The position numbers and the translations under genes are program-made. A stretch of 64,000 bases of DNA, from the NCBI GenBank assembly GCA_017882545.1, contig JADGPG010000060.1, positions 16,206-80,205 of the forward strand, read 5' to 3'. Source of the stretch: Thermoleophilia bacterium. Lineage in GTDB: Bacteria > Actinomycetota > Thermoleophilia > Miltoncostaeales > Miltoncostaeaceae. This document shows positions 43,523-51,292 of the stretch, piece after piece (position 1 is the stretch's first letter; every line of letters starts with the position of its first letter). Under the pieces are notes generated by a model. That model did no database searches. It was given only the letters and a program-made list of their open reading frames with translations, and was not told where the DNA came from.

Positions 43523-44880
43523 GCGGACCCCGGCACCGGGCTCTCGCCGGTGTCGGCCAACGGCAACACCAGGGTCATCCGCGACCCCTCGACCGTGACC
43601 TCGCCGCCGTGGGCCGTCGCGGTCGCCCGGACGATCGCCAAGCCGAGCCCGCTGCCGGGCCGTCCGGCCGACTCCGGGCCGCGCCAGAACCGGCCGAATG
43701 CCGACTCGACGCGGTCGGGCGGGATCCCCGGACCCGCATCGGCAACCTGCAGGCTCGCCCGATCCCCCTCGGTCGTCAGCGAGACGGTCACTGGACCGTC
43801 GGCGGGACCGTGGAGCCGCGCGTTGTCGAGCAGGTTCGCGACCGCTCCGGCAAGCGCGGTGCCGTCACCCCAGACAATCGCCGGGTCGATCTCGCCGAGC
43901 ACGGCTCCCGCCCGGCGGGCTTCGGCCGTGGCGAGCACCGCGAGATCGACGCGGGCAAAGGGCTGGTCGTGTGATTCGGCCCGTTCGAGCGCCAGCAGGT
44001 CGTCGATGAGCCGACCGACGCGCCTGGCGTCGTGGTCAATCTCCGCAAGCAGTTCCGCGTCGGCCCCATGGCGGGCGAGGTAGGCTGCGTTCCCGCGCAG
44101 CGCCGTGAGCGGCGTCCGCAGCTGGTGGGACGCGTCGGCCAGGAATCGGCGCTCGGTGGCACGTGAGTGCTCCAACGCCGCCAGCATTCCATTGAGCGTG
44201 GCCGACAGCTCCTCGACCTCTCGCGGCGCATCGTCCTCGGGCAGTCGCGCCGCAGGATCGGCGCCGGTGCCGATCGCGCCGGCGGCGGCAGTGAGACGGC
44301 GCAGGGGCCGCAGGCCCTGGCCCGCCACGAGTGCCACCAACAGGCCGCCGAGCACGGCGGCGGCGACGGCGCTCAGCGCGATCGCCGCGCGGACGTGCCC
44401 GAGGGTCTCCTGAACCGACGCGAGCGACGATCCGACGAGGACCGCACCGCCCGCGGCTTGGCCGCCGGTGTCCGGCATCGGTGCCGCATACAAGCGCATC
44501 GCGTTGCCACCGAAGCTCGCCGTCGCATACCCACTCGCGCCTGCCGAAATCGCGTGCCGGACCAGTGCGTCACCGGGCAGGCGTCGCCCGCCGAGTGCCG
44601 GCGACGCGGCGACCACGTTGCCGCTCCGGCCGAAGACCTCGACTTCCGCCTCCGTGCCGCCGGTCGGCGAGGCGAGCGCGCCCGGCGCGGTCAGCAGTGC
44701 CGGGGTCGACGCCCCGAGCCGGACCACGTCGATCGCGCGGTCCCGAAGGGTGTGATCCAGGGAGCCGCGCAACTCGTTGCCGACGAGCACTGCCACAGTG
44801 ATGCCGAGGGCGCCAACGACGAGGACGATGGCCGCCACGGCCCCTGCGACCACGCGGGCTCTCAAGCTCAACCTGTTCAT
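43519..44880 (-). CDS. Sensor histidine kinase
   Basis: A 453-residue membrane sensor kinase. Two transmembrane helices (about 8-33 and 164-188) flank an extracytoplasmic sensor of about 130 residues. HAMP linker (about 190-240), H-box FLADASHQLRTPLTAL (His252), N-box NLLDNARLHG, G1 DAGPGIPPD, F-box FGRFWRG, G2 GSGLGLAIV. The sensor domain is Ala/Gly-rich and gives no ligand hint. ATG overlaps the response-regulator stop (ATGA). Confidence 0.93.
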   Translation of the reverse strand: MNRLSLRARVVAGAVAAIVLVVGALGITVAVLVGNELRGSLDHTLRDRAIDVVRLGASTPALLTAPGALASPTGGTEAEVEVFGRSGNVVAASPALGGRRLPGDALVRHAISAGASGYATASFGGNAMRLYAAPMPDTGGQAAGGAVLVGSSLASVQETLGHVRAAIALSAVAAAVLGGLLVALVAGQGLRPLRRLTAAAGAIGTGADPAARLPEDDAPREVEELSATLNGMLAALEHSRATERRFLADASHQLRTPLTALRGNAAYLARHGADAELLAEIDHDARRVGRLIDDLLALERAESHDQPFARVDLAVLATAEARRAGAVLGEIDPAIVWGDGTALAGAVANLLDNARLHGPADGPVTVSLTTEGDRASLQVADAGPGIPPDRVESAFGRFWRGPESAGRPGSGLGLAIVRATATAHGGEVTVEGSRMTLVLPLADTGESPVPGSA

Positions 44881-45533
44881 GCCACGAACGTGTAGCCGAC
44901 ACCGCGCACGGTGCGGATCTCGGCCCGCTCACCGAGCTTGCTGCGCAGAAACGCGACGTAGCGGTCAACGACCCCCAGCCCGGCATCGTCGCCCCACACC
45001 TCCCGCAGCGCACGTTCGCGGGTGACCACGATGTTGGGCCGACGCATCAGCAGCTCCAGCAACGCCGCCTCGCGTGCGGTCAACTCGATGGCGCGATCCC
45101 CGGCCGTGACGATCCGGGTCGCCGTATCCAGCTGCAGCTCGCCCGCCGTGCGGACCGAGCCAAGCGGCCGGCCGCGGCGCAGCAGCGCCCGGATGCGCGC
45201 CAGCAGCTCGCCCGAGTCAAAGGGCTTGGCCAGATAGTCGTCGGCGCCCGCATCGAGCCCCGCGACGCGGTCCGCGACCGCGCCGCGAGCGGTCACGAGG
45301 ATGACCGGCGTCTCCACGCCCCGCTGCCGCATCTGGCGGCACACCTCGAAGCCGTCGAGGCCGGGCATTGTCACGTCGAGCACCACCAGGTCAGGCGCGT
45401 CGGACTCCACGGCAACGAGCGCCTGTGCGCCGTCACCGGCCTCGCCAACGACGTACCCCTCCGCGCCAATCGTGCGCGCCAACATGCGGCGCACCGGCGG
45501 GTCGTCGTCCACGATGAGGATCCGCTCGCTCAC
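44877..45533 (-). CDS. OmpR-family response regulator
   Basis: A 218-residue two-domain regulator. Receiver with acidic pocket (IVDDDPP), phospho-acceptor Asp53 (VVLDVTMPGLDG), Thr81 and Lys103 (YLAKPFD); winged-helix DNA-binding domain (about 125-218) ending RTVRGVGYTFVA. Partner of the kinase encoded next. The ABC exporter genes upstream are on the same strand and could be its targets. GTG start 7 bases after a CATAGT hexamer (45541-45546, minus strand), suggesting a leaderless message. Confidence 0.94.
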   Translation of the reverse strand: MSERILIVDDDPPVRRMLARTIGAEGYVVGEAGDGAQALVAVESDAPDLVVLDVTMPGLDGFEVCRQMRQRGVETPVILVTARGAVADRVAGLDAGADDYLAKPFDSGELLARIRALLRRGRPLGSVRTAGELQLDTATRIVTAGDRAIELTAREAALLELLMRRPNIVVTRERALREVWGDDAGLGVVDRYVAFLRSKLGERAEIRTVRGVGYTFVA

Positions 45534-45540
45534 AGCGCCA

Positions 45541-45546
45541 ACTATG
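45541..45546 (-). promoter_or_regulatory. -10-like hexamer CATAGT, probable leaderless promoter
   Basis: On the minus strand the hexamer ends 7 bases before the GTG of the response regulator, in the 47-base gap after the ABC permease gene. It indicates that the two-component pair has its own promoter. Confidence 0.4.
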
Positions 45547-45580
45547 GACTCCGCACGGCGCGAGCGCGATCCGGGTGGGA

Positions 45581-46399
45581 TCAGCCGCCCGCCACGTCAC
45601 GGCGCAGGAATACGAGGTAGCCCGCGACCACGGCCGGGACGCAGTACAGGGCGCAGACCCACGCAGCGTGGGTGATCGGCGACCAGTCGATCGGCTGGCG
45701 CAGCAGGCCCTGCCACGCGTCGAACTGCCTGGTCAAGAGGTACGGCTGCAGCCATTCGAGCCCGGGCAGGATGCCGACGAGCTCGATCAACAGCACGGTG
45801 ACCAGGGTCCCGACGACCGCGGCCGCACTGTTGCGGGTGATCGTCGAGAGCATCACGCCGATCAGAGCGACGGTCCACAGCGGGATCAGGTAGACACCAA
45901 AGCTCGCGAGCACCAGCGCCAGTGCCTGACCTGCGCTGACAGTGCTGCCCGAGAGGGTGGTCAGCGAGTTGAACCCGGAGACCATCGACCCGGCGACGAT
46001 CGCGACCCCGCCGAGCAGGACGAGCGCGGCAACCGTGTAGGTGAGCGCCGCCAGCACCTTGCCCATGTACACCTGCCCGCGCTGCAGCGAGCGCGTCAGG
46101 ACGGTCTTGAGCGTCCCGTATTGGTCCTCGGAGGCGACGATGTCCCCTGCGACGAGCGCCGTGATGAGCGGCAGCAGGAATGCCGATGCGAAGGTCAGCA
46201 ACACGAGCGGGATGGCCAGCCCCGACTGGTGGACGTAGGCGCCGAACGGCACGTCGTTTGGCCGGCCGTGACGAAACGACAGCGTGATGGTGAAGGCCAG
46301 CGGCACCCCCATCGCTGCAAACAGGCCGAGGTAGGTGCGTTTGAGCGAGATCAGCTTGCGCAGTTCCCAGCGATAGACCGTCAGGACGCCCGGCTTCAC
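45581..46399 (-). CDS. ABC-2 type transporter permease
   Basis: A 272-residue membrane protein with six hydrophobic segments, including GLAIPLVLLTFASAFLLPLI and VVGTLVTVLLIELVGILPGL. It carries the ABC-2 permease signature region (ALVAGDIVASEDQYGTLKTV, then LTRSLQRGQVYMGKVL). GTG at 46399 overlaps the ATPase stop (GTGA). Together with that ATPase it forms an exporter of unknown substrate. Confidence 0.88.
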   Translation of the reverse strand: MKPGVLTVYRWELRKLISLKRTYLGLFAAMGVPLAFTITLSFRHGRPNDVPFGAYVHQSGLAIPLVLLTFASAFLLPLITALVAGDIVASEDQYGTLKTVLTRSLQRGQVYMGKVLAALTYTVAALVLLGGVAIVAGSMVSGFNSLTTLSGSTVSAGQALALVLASFGVYLIPLWTVALIGVMLSTITRNSAAAVVGTLVTVLLIELVGILPGLEWLQPYLLTRQFDAWQGLLRQPIDWSPITHAAWVCALYCVPAVVAGYLVFLRRDVAGG

Positions 46400-47361
46400 G
46401 CCACGCCCCCGACCACGTCGGCGGCGGGCTCGGGAACCTCGGTCTCCCCCGGCGTCGACCCTTCGGTCAGCCGGAAGAACAGATCCTCGAGGGTCGCACT
46501 GTCGGGCACGAGCGCCGTAATCCGGAGGCCGGATTCGACGAGCGCCACCGACAGCTCGGCGACCGCGGGCTCGGCGGCGTCGAGGTGAACCTCCCCGCCA
46601 TCGAGACGAGCGGATGCCACCCCGGCTTGCGCCTCACAGACGGCGATCGCGGCCGTGTTGTCACTTGTCCGAAGCCGGTACCCGGTCGTGGCGGTGGCCT
46701 TGAGGTCGGCGATCGCGCCTTCGTAGACGATGCGCCCGGCGCGGACGATTGCCACCCGGTCGCAAAGTTCCTCGACCTCGGCCAGCAGGTGACTTGAGAG
46801 CAGCACGGTCATGCCGCCGTCGGCAAGACGTCGAATCAGCGCCCGCATATCGCGCATCCCGCCCGGGTCGAGCCCGGTGGCCGGCTCGTCGAGAAGCAGC
46901 AGACGCGGCTCACGCAGCAGGGCGGCCGCGATGCCGAGGCGCTGGCGCATGCCGTGCGAGTAGCCGCCGACCTTGTCGTCGGCCCGGGCCGTCAGCTCCA
47001 CGGTGTCCAGGGCGGCCTCGACCCGGGAGACCGCATCGTCGCCGTCGAAGGCCGCCATCATCTGCATGTTTGTGCGCGCCGACAGATACGGGTAGAACCG
47101 CGGGGCTTCAACGAATCCCGCGACCCCGTTGAGGGCCGCTGCGCCCTCGGTGGTCGGGTCGCGTCCGAAGAGCCGCACCGATCCGGCGGTCGGGTAGATC
47201 AGCCCCAGCATCATCCGCAGGGTGGTCGTCTTGCCCGCCCCGTTGGGGCCGAGAAACCCGTAGACGTCACCGCGGTTGACCGTCAGATCGACATGGTCAA
47301 CCGCGGTGATCCGCCCGTACTGCTTGACGAGCCCCCGCGCCTCGACGGGAGTCTCGGTCAC
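46396..47361 (-). CDS. ABC transporter ATP-binding protein
   Basis: A 321-residue ATPase subunit of the DrrA/CcmA-like exporter class. Walker A GPNGAGKTT, signature YSHGMRQRLGIA (in place of LSGGQ), Walker B LLLLDEPATGLDP, switch His in LLSSHLLAEVEEL. A C-terminal extension of about 100 residues (AVCEAQAGVASARLDGGEV ...) is common in this class. GTG overlaps the stop of the LolA-like gene (GTGA), tying the transporter to that secreted protein. Confidence 0.93.
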   Translation of the reverse strand: MTETPVEARGLVKQYGRITAVDHVDLTVNRGDVYGFLGPNGAGKTTTLRMMLGLIYPTAGSVRLFGRDPTTEGAAALNGVAGFVEAPRFYPYLSARTNMQMMAAFDGDDAVSRVEAALDTVELTARADDKVGGYSHGMRQRLGIAAALLREPRLLLLDEPATGLDPGGMRDMRALIRRLADGGMTVLLSSHLLAEVEELCDRVAIVRAGRIVYEGAIADLKATATTGYRLRTSDNTAAIAVCEAQAGVASARLDGGEVHLDAAEPAVAELSVALVESGLRITALVPDSATLEDLFFRLTEGSTPGETEVPEPAADVVGGVA

Positions 47362-48533
47362 GAAAGGCCACCTGCCGCGGTCTCGGCGGCGAGCGGCAGG
47401 ACCGACCCGGCCACCGTGAAGCTGACCCCATTCTTGGTGAAGGCGACGACCGTGCCGAGCGGCGTGGCGAGCTCGTGCCCCGAGACGCCGGCCACGGTCA
47501 CCCTCGGGAGTTGGTCGAGCGGCGATGTCATTGACGCGGTCCCGCCTGCCGGACGCTCGAGGACGGCGATGCCGCCAAGCCCCTGGCCATAGGTCACGAG
47601 TGCCGCCTTCTGGCCCTTCCAGTCGACCAGCCGCACCTCACGCCGGGGCAGGGTGTCGACCGTCGCCGGCGCGGCGATCGTGAAGCCGACCTGCGCCTGT
47701 ACGGCGGAGAGCCCGGTCACCGGGGCGGTCTTCGTCCGCGTGGCCGATGACTGCTTGGCGGGCACGGGGACGTTGACGATCTTCGCGTTGGCGGGCGTCG
47801 TGACGTGCAACGCCGCGGCGTCGACAGGGCCGTAGGCGATGTCGTTGACCGTCAGCGCCAGCACCGGCGAGGACGGGTCGGTCGTCGAGTACACCGAGAT
47901 GCCAAGCGGCACGCCGTTCGACGCATCCCAGGCCAGCTGGACGTCTCCGAGCAGGCCGCCGTCGTGCTTCGGCGCGATCTTGACGCTGTAGCTGGGCACG
48001 TTGCCGTCTGTGCCGGGGATCGCCCCGACGATGTCGAGGTGCGTCGCGAGACCCGTGAGCCTGGACTGGATCTGCTCGACGGTCGGCACCGTTCGGGCCG
48101 TGTGGGTGCCCGTCGTCTGGGAGGCCGGGAGCGCAAACTTGTAGACCGTGTTCTGGGACCCGTCGAACACCGTGATTTCGCTGTCGGTCACCAAGATCTG
48201 CGAGTCGAGCCCGCCCCGGGTGCTCTGGAGCTCGAGACGCATATTGCCCGCGTTGTCGATCCACAGACGCCCGCTGGCGCCAGACATCAGGGGATCGGTC
48301 CCGGTGATCCCGGCCGATCCGAGCAGGTTGTTGGTGAACGTCACGTCGGCCGTAACGCCGGTCGGCTTGGCTCCGGTGGCGGCCTGGTGCAGCGCATCGG
48401 CGAGCGGCTGGGGCGCGGGCGGATTGGCACCGCTCACCGCCATGCCGACCCCGACGCCGGCGACACCAAGAACGACGATTCCGCCGAGACCGGCAAGCAG
48501 TCGACGGGACGAGAGCGTACGCAGCGATGCCAT
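47358..48533 (-). CDS. Exported LolA-like (outer membrane lipoprotein-sorting-like) protein
   Basis: A 391-residue protein with an N-terminal signal or anchor helix (LLAGLGGIVVLGVAGVGVGM). After it comes a beta-rich domain of the LolA/LppX-like fold: ADALHQAATGAKPTGVTADV, GRLWIDNAGNMRLELQSTRG, ITVFDGSQNTVYKFALP. Similar proteins in Gram-positive bacteria carry lipids or act as sensors. A C-terminal DUF4367-like part follows (VRLVDWKGQKAALVTYGQG). AGGAAGG lies about 7 bases before the ATG. First gene of the ABC exporter operon, suggesting cargo binding or export. Confidence 0.78.
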   Translation of the reverse strand: MASLRTLSSRRLLAGLGGIVVLGVAGVGVGMAVSGANPPAPQPLADALHQAATGAKPTGVTADVTFTNNLLGSAGITGTDPLMSGASGRLWIDNAGNMRLELQSTRGGLDSQILVTDSEITVFDGSQNTVYKFALPASQTTGTHTARTVPTVEQIQSRLTGLATHLDIVGAIPGTDGNVPSYSVKIAPKHDGGLLGDVQLAWDASNGVPLGISVYSTTDPSSPVLALTVNDIAYGPVDAAALHVTTPANAKIVNVPVPAKQSSATRTKTAPVTGLSAVQAQVGFTIAAPATVDTLPRREVRLVDWKGQKAALVTYGQGLGGIAVLERPAGGTASMTSPLDQLPRVTVAGVSGHELATPLGTVVAFTKNGVSFTVAGSVLPLAAETAAGGLS

Positions 48534-48630
48534 CGTGACACCTTCCTGAGACGGGTTCTTCGACCACTGACGATAGCCCGGCTTCTGGAAGGATTCCGGA
48601 AAGCCCGGCGGGCGTCGGCGGACCCGGGAC

Positions 48631-49047
48631 CTACGGCTCGGTGGTGCCCGTCTCCAGGAGTCGCCGCAAGGCCTCGAGGGCCTCATGCTGTCGACCGGCA
48701 AGCCGCACCTTCATGTCGACGAGCGGATCGCGATGCTGAGCAGCCGTCTCCCACACGACCCGACACCCGTCCGGCGTCGGATCCACGGTGAATCGTGCGT
48801 GGTGATAGAGCAGCGGCAGGCCGCCGACGACCGAATAGGAATACGTGCGCCGGACGTCGTCGCGATCGAGAAGGTGCTCGATCAGCTCGACCCCGTCGTC
48901 GCGTCGCAGCGTTCTGCGGTCACCGTCGACCTCACACGAGACGTATGTGGGGTACCAGGTCGTCACGCCGCATGGATCGCCGACGACCGCCCACGCCCGA
49001 TCGGGCGGAACCGCGACGTCGACCGACACCGAAAACGGCTCAGCCAT
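48631..49047 (-). CDS. SRPBCC family protein (polyketide cyclase/START-like)
   Basis: A 138-residue ligand-binding-fold protein: VSVDVAVPPDRAWAVVGDPCG, TWYPTYVSCEVDGDRRTLRR, YSYSVVGGLPLLYHHARFTV, then an amphipathic C-terminal helix (VRLAGRQHEALEALRRLL). This is the helix-grip layout of SRPBCC proteins; ligand unknown. A GGAGG lies about 10 bases upstream of ATG 49047. It ends 97 bases before the LolA-like gene. Confidence 0.83.
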   Translation of the reverse strand: MAEPFSVSVDVAVPPDRAWAVVGDPCGVTTWYPTYVSCEVDGDRRTLRRDDGVELIEHLLDRDDVRRTYSYSVVGGLPLLYHHARFTVDPTPDGCRVVWETAAQHRDPLVDMKVRLAGRQHEALEALRRLLETGTTEP

Positions 49048-49254
49048 TGCAACCAACCTCCATGATTGTTCGACACCAGACATTCGCGGCCGGCCCCGAC
49101 GTACCCAGGCCGCCGATCGCCGTCGGGGCAGTGCGGTCGCTCGGATCGACGTGCACAGCTATCTCCTACCTGATGTCGACGACTCCTCCCGCGACGCGGG
49201 CCATTGACCGAGGATAGGCCGATCCGGGGACTCCGCGACAGGCATCCGCAGCGT

Positions 49255-49260
49255 TAGACT
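49255..49260 (+). promoter_or_regulatory. -10-like hexamer TAGACT before the copper module
   Basis: Ends 9 bases before the ATG at 49270, where no ribosome binding site is visible; fits a near-leaderless start for the first gene of the copper module. Confidence 0.4.
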
Positions 49261-49269
49261 CCCGCCAGG

Positions 49270-49845
49270 ATGCACACTGCCCAGGCCCACGCACTGCGCC
49301 GAGCGGCGCTGGTCGGCGCTGGTCTTGCCGCGACGGTCGTCGCCCACATGGGTGCCGTCGGTGGTACCGGCGTGCATCTGCTTGCGATCGCACCGCTGGT
49401 GTGGTGCGGACTCATCGCGGTGGCGGTCATCTGTGGCCCGCGGTCGACGGCGTATGTGCCGCGGCACCCCGTCGCCACCTTCGTCGCGCTCGCGGTGGTG
49501 CAGGTCGCGATGCATATCGTTGCCTCGACCGCACCGTGGGCGCTCGGGCTCGCATCGCCAGGCATGCGGATGCCTGCCGGGCAGATGATCACCGCCGGGG
49601 CGCTGTGGCCGCACCTCGTGGCCGCCTTCGTGCTGGGCGTGGTGCTCGTGCGCGCGGACCGCTGGCTCGCCCGCGCCGTAGCCGCCGTCCGCCGCGCGGT
49701 CGCCGATCTAATCGCCCCACAGCACGGCTGGCCGCACCCGTCCCGCCGGGCCCAGCTTGACCGCAGGCGCCCGCACGTCGGCACCATCGACGAAGTCCGG
49801 CTTGCGCGCGGACCGCCCGCCCCGGGGGTCACCGCCCCGACCTGA
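49270..49845 (+). CDS. Membrane protein of the copper gene cluster
   Basis: A 191-residue protein with four predicted membrane helices (AALVGAGLAATVVAHMGAVG, LLAIAPLVWCGLIAVAVIC, PVATFVALAVVQVAMHIVAS and MITAGALWPHLVAAFVLGVV). His and Met residues occur in or near them (VAHMGAV, VAMHIVAS, GMRMPAGQM), suitable for copper handling. A cytoplasmic basic tail follows. Similar ORFs accompany copC/ycnI genes in actinobacteria; no named family recognised. It starts the plus-strand cluster. Confidence 0.7.
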   Translation: MHTAQAHALRRAALVGAGLAATVVAHMGAVGGTGVHLLAIAPLVWCGLIAVAVICGPRSTAYVPRHPVATFVALAVVQVAMHIVASTAPWALGLASPGMRMPAGQMITAGALWPHLVAAFVLGVVLVRADRWLARAVAAVRRAVADLIAPQHGWPHPSRRAQLDRRRPHVGTIDEVRLARGPPAPGVTAPT

Positions 49846-49934
49846 CCCGGCAGTCCGCCCGAGACGGGACGGATCTGCCCGCGCTAGGGCATCGGCGCGG
49901 ACTCGCCCGTCCACTCGCTCTCTCGGAGGTCCTT

Positions 49935-50600
49935 GTGACTGCTCTGCCTCTTTCGCGCACCTGCGGGCATGTGCGACGCGCTCTCGTCGCTGCCGCGGGT
50001 CTCGCCGTACTGCTGACACTCGGCGTCGGGATCGCCTTCGCACATGATCCGCTCGCGACGTCCAATGCGTATGTCCCGGCCAACGGGTCGACCGTCAGCG
50101 GCGCACTCCCGGCGACAATCCTCGTCAATTTCCAGGAGACGTTCCCGAAGGCCGGCGATGCCGCCAACTCCAGCACCCCGATCGCCAAGGTCATTGACGC
50201 GCAGGGCAACGATCACGTCGCCAACGCCGTCCAGAACCAGGCGAACGCGAAGCAACTGGTCATCACGACCAACAACCGCAGCGTCCAGGGCGCGTACACC
50301 GTCACGTGGACGATCACCGCCTCTGACGGGCACGCGGTCTCCAACGACGGAACCGCCACCGCTGACGAGGGCGGGCCCCTGAGGTTCACCGTCGTCGCAA
50401 CGACGGCGTCCTTTGCCGCCACGACGACCTCGGGCCAGGGGACAAGTACATCGTCGTCGTCGTCGTCGTCGTCGTCCTCGTCCGGGACGGTGATCGCCGC
50501 CATCGTCGGCATTGGAATCGTGATCCTCTTCGGCGCCGGGGCAATGTTGTTCTGGAAGCGGCGGCGGCGAGATGAGTTCTCACAGGAGTCGGATTCGTGA
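49935..50600 (+). CDS. copC: CopC-domain copper-binding protein with C-terminal membrane anchor
   Basis: A 221-residue exported protein. Signal peptide ending IAFA, so the mature protein starts with His37 (HDPLATSNAY), as CopC proteins do. The Cu(II) site His1-Asp-x-His is complete (His37, Asp131, His133 in ASDGHAVS). A Ser-rich linker encoded by a TCG repeat leads to a C-terminal helix (VIAAIVGIGIVILFGAGAMLFW) and a basic tail. The protein should sit outside the membrane holding copper. GGAGG lies 5 bases before the GTG at 49935. Confidence 0.85.
   Translation: MTALPLSRTCGHVRRALVAAAGLAVLLTLGVGIAFAHDPLATSNAYVPANGSTVSGALPATILVNFQETFPKAGDAANSSTPIAKVIDAQGNDHVANAVQNQANAKQLVITTNNRSVQGAYTVTWTITASDGHAVSNDGTATADEGGPLRFTVVATTASFAATTTSGQGTSTSSSSSSSSSSSGTVIAAIVGIGIVILFGAGAMLFWKRRRRDEFSQESDS
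50451..50474 (+). repeat. (TCG)8 microsatellite in copC
   Basis: Eight consecutive TCG triplets, followed by TCC TCG TCC, encode most of the poly-Ser linker between the CopC domain and its membrane anchor. Slippage by whole units would change linker length without breaking the frame. Confidence 0.95.
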
Positions 50601-51292
50601 GGCCTGCCCGCCGGTCCCGGCGGGCACATCCTGCGGGCGCACTCCCCCGGTGGGGCGTGTGCGCCGCTGTGGCTGCGGCCTGCCTGGTGGCGGCCGCACA
50701 AGCGACCGCCCATGTCGTGGTGTTGCCGCAGATCGCTCCCAACGGGACGCCGACCGAGTTCACCCTGCAGGTCCCGACCGAACGGAATGTCCCGACGACG
50801 GCCGTCCGGGTGATGTTCCCTCCCCATGTGACCGTGTACAGCTTCAAGATCCCGCCGACCGGGTTCACGGTGACCCCGATCCTGGCACCCAACCAGTCGA
50901 TCATCGGCGCAATCTTCCGCGGCAGGATCCCCGTCGGCCACTACCAAACCTTCCAGTTCCTCGGGACGCCGTTGGCCACCGGCACGACGCGCTGGCCGGC
51001 ATATCAGACCTCTGCCGACGGGAATGTGAAGCCGTGGACCGGACCGATCGAGGCGCCGGGGACGGTCTCCGCCGAGACTGGGCCCACGCAGCCGGGCCCG
51101 GCGAGCAGCGTTCAGATCGTTGCCGCCGGTACTACTACTGGCGCGACCCCGGCAGCCGGATCGTCATCCGACGCCGCCATCTGGTTGGGCTTGGTTGCGA
51201 TCGTGATCGCCGGCGGTGCGGCGGTGACCGCCGGCCTTCTGTGGGCGACCCGCCCAGTGCGGCTTCCCGACGATGACACCGACCGGCGATGA
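50597..51292 (+). CDS. YcnI-like DUF1775 copper-binding protein
   Basis: A 231-residue exported protein. A basic N terminus and signal helix (WGVCAAVAAACLVAAAQATA) precede mature HVVVLPQIAPNGTPTEFTLQ, in which the N-terminal His is the copper ligand of YcnI proteins. The conserved Trp occurs in TRWPAYQ. A C-terminal membrane helix (AIWLGLVAIVIAGGAAVTAGLLW) anchors it. YcnI of Bacillus binds Cu(II) with a monohistidine brace and is encoded with a CopCD fusion, just as here. GTG overlaps the copC stop (GTGA). Confidence 0.85.
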   Translation: MRPARRSRRAHPAGALPRWGVCAAVAAACLVAAAQATAHVVVLPQIAPNGTPTEFTLQVPTERNVPTTAVRVMFPPHVTVYSFKIPPTGFTVTPILAPNQSIIGAIFRGRIPVGHYQTFQFLGTPLATGTTRWPAYQTSADGNVKPWTGPIEAPGTVSAETGPTQPGPASSVQIVAAGTTTGATPAAGSSSDAAIWLGLVAIVIAGGAAVTAGLLWATRPVRLPDDDTDRR

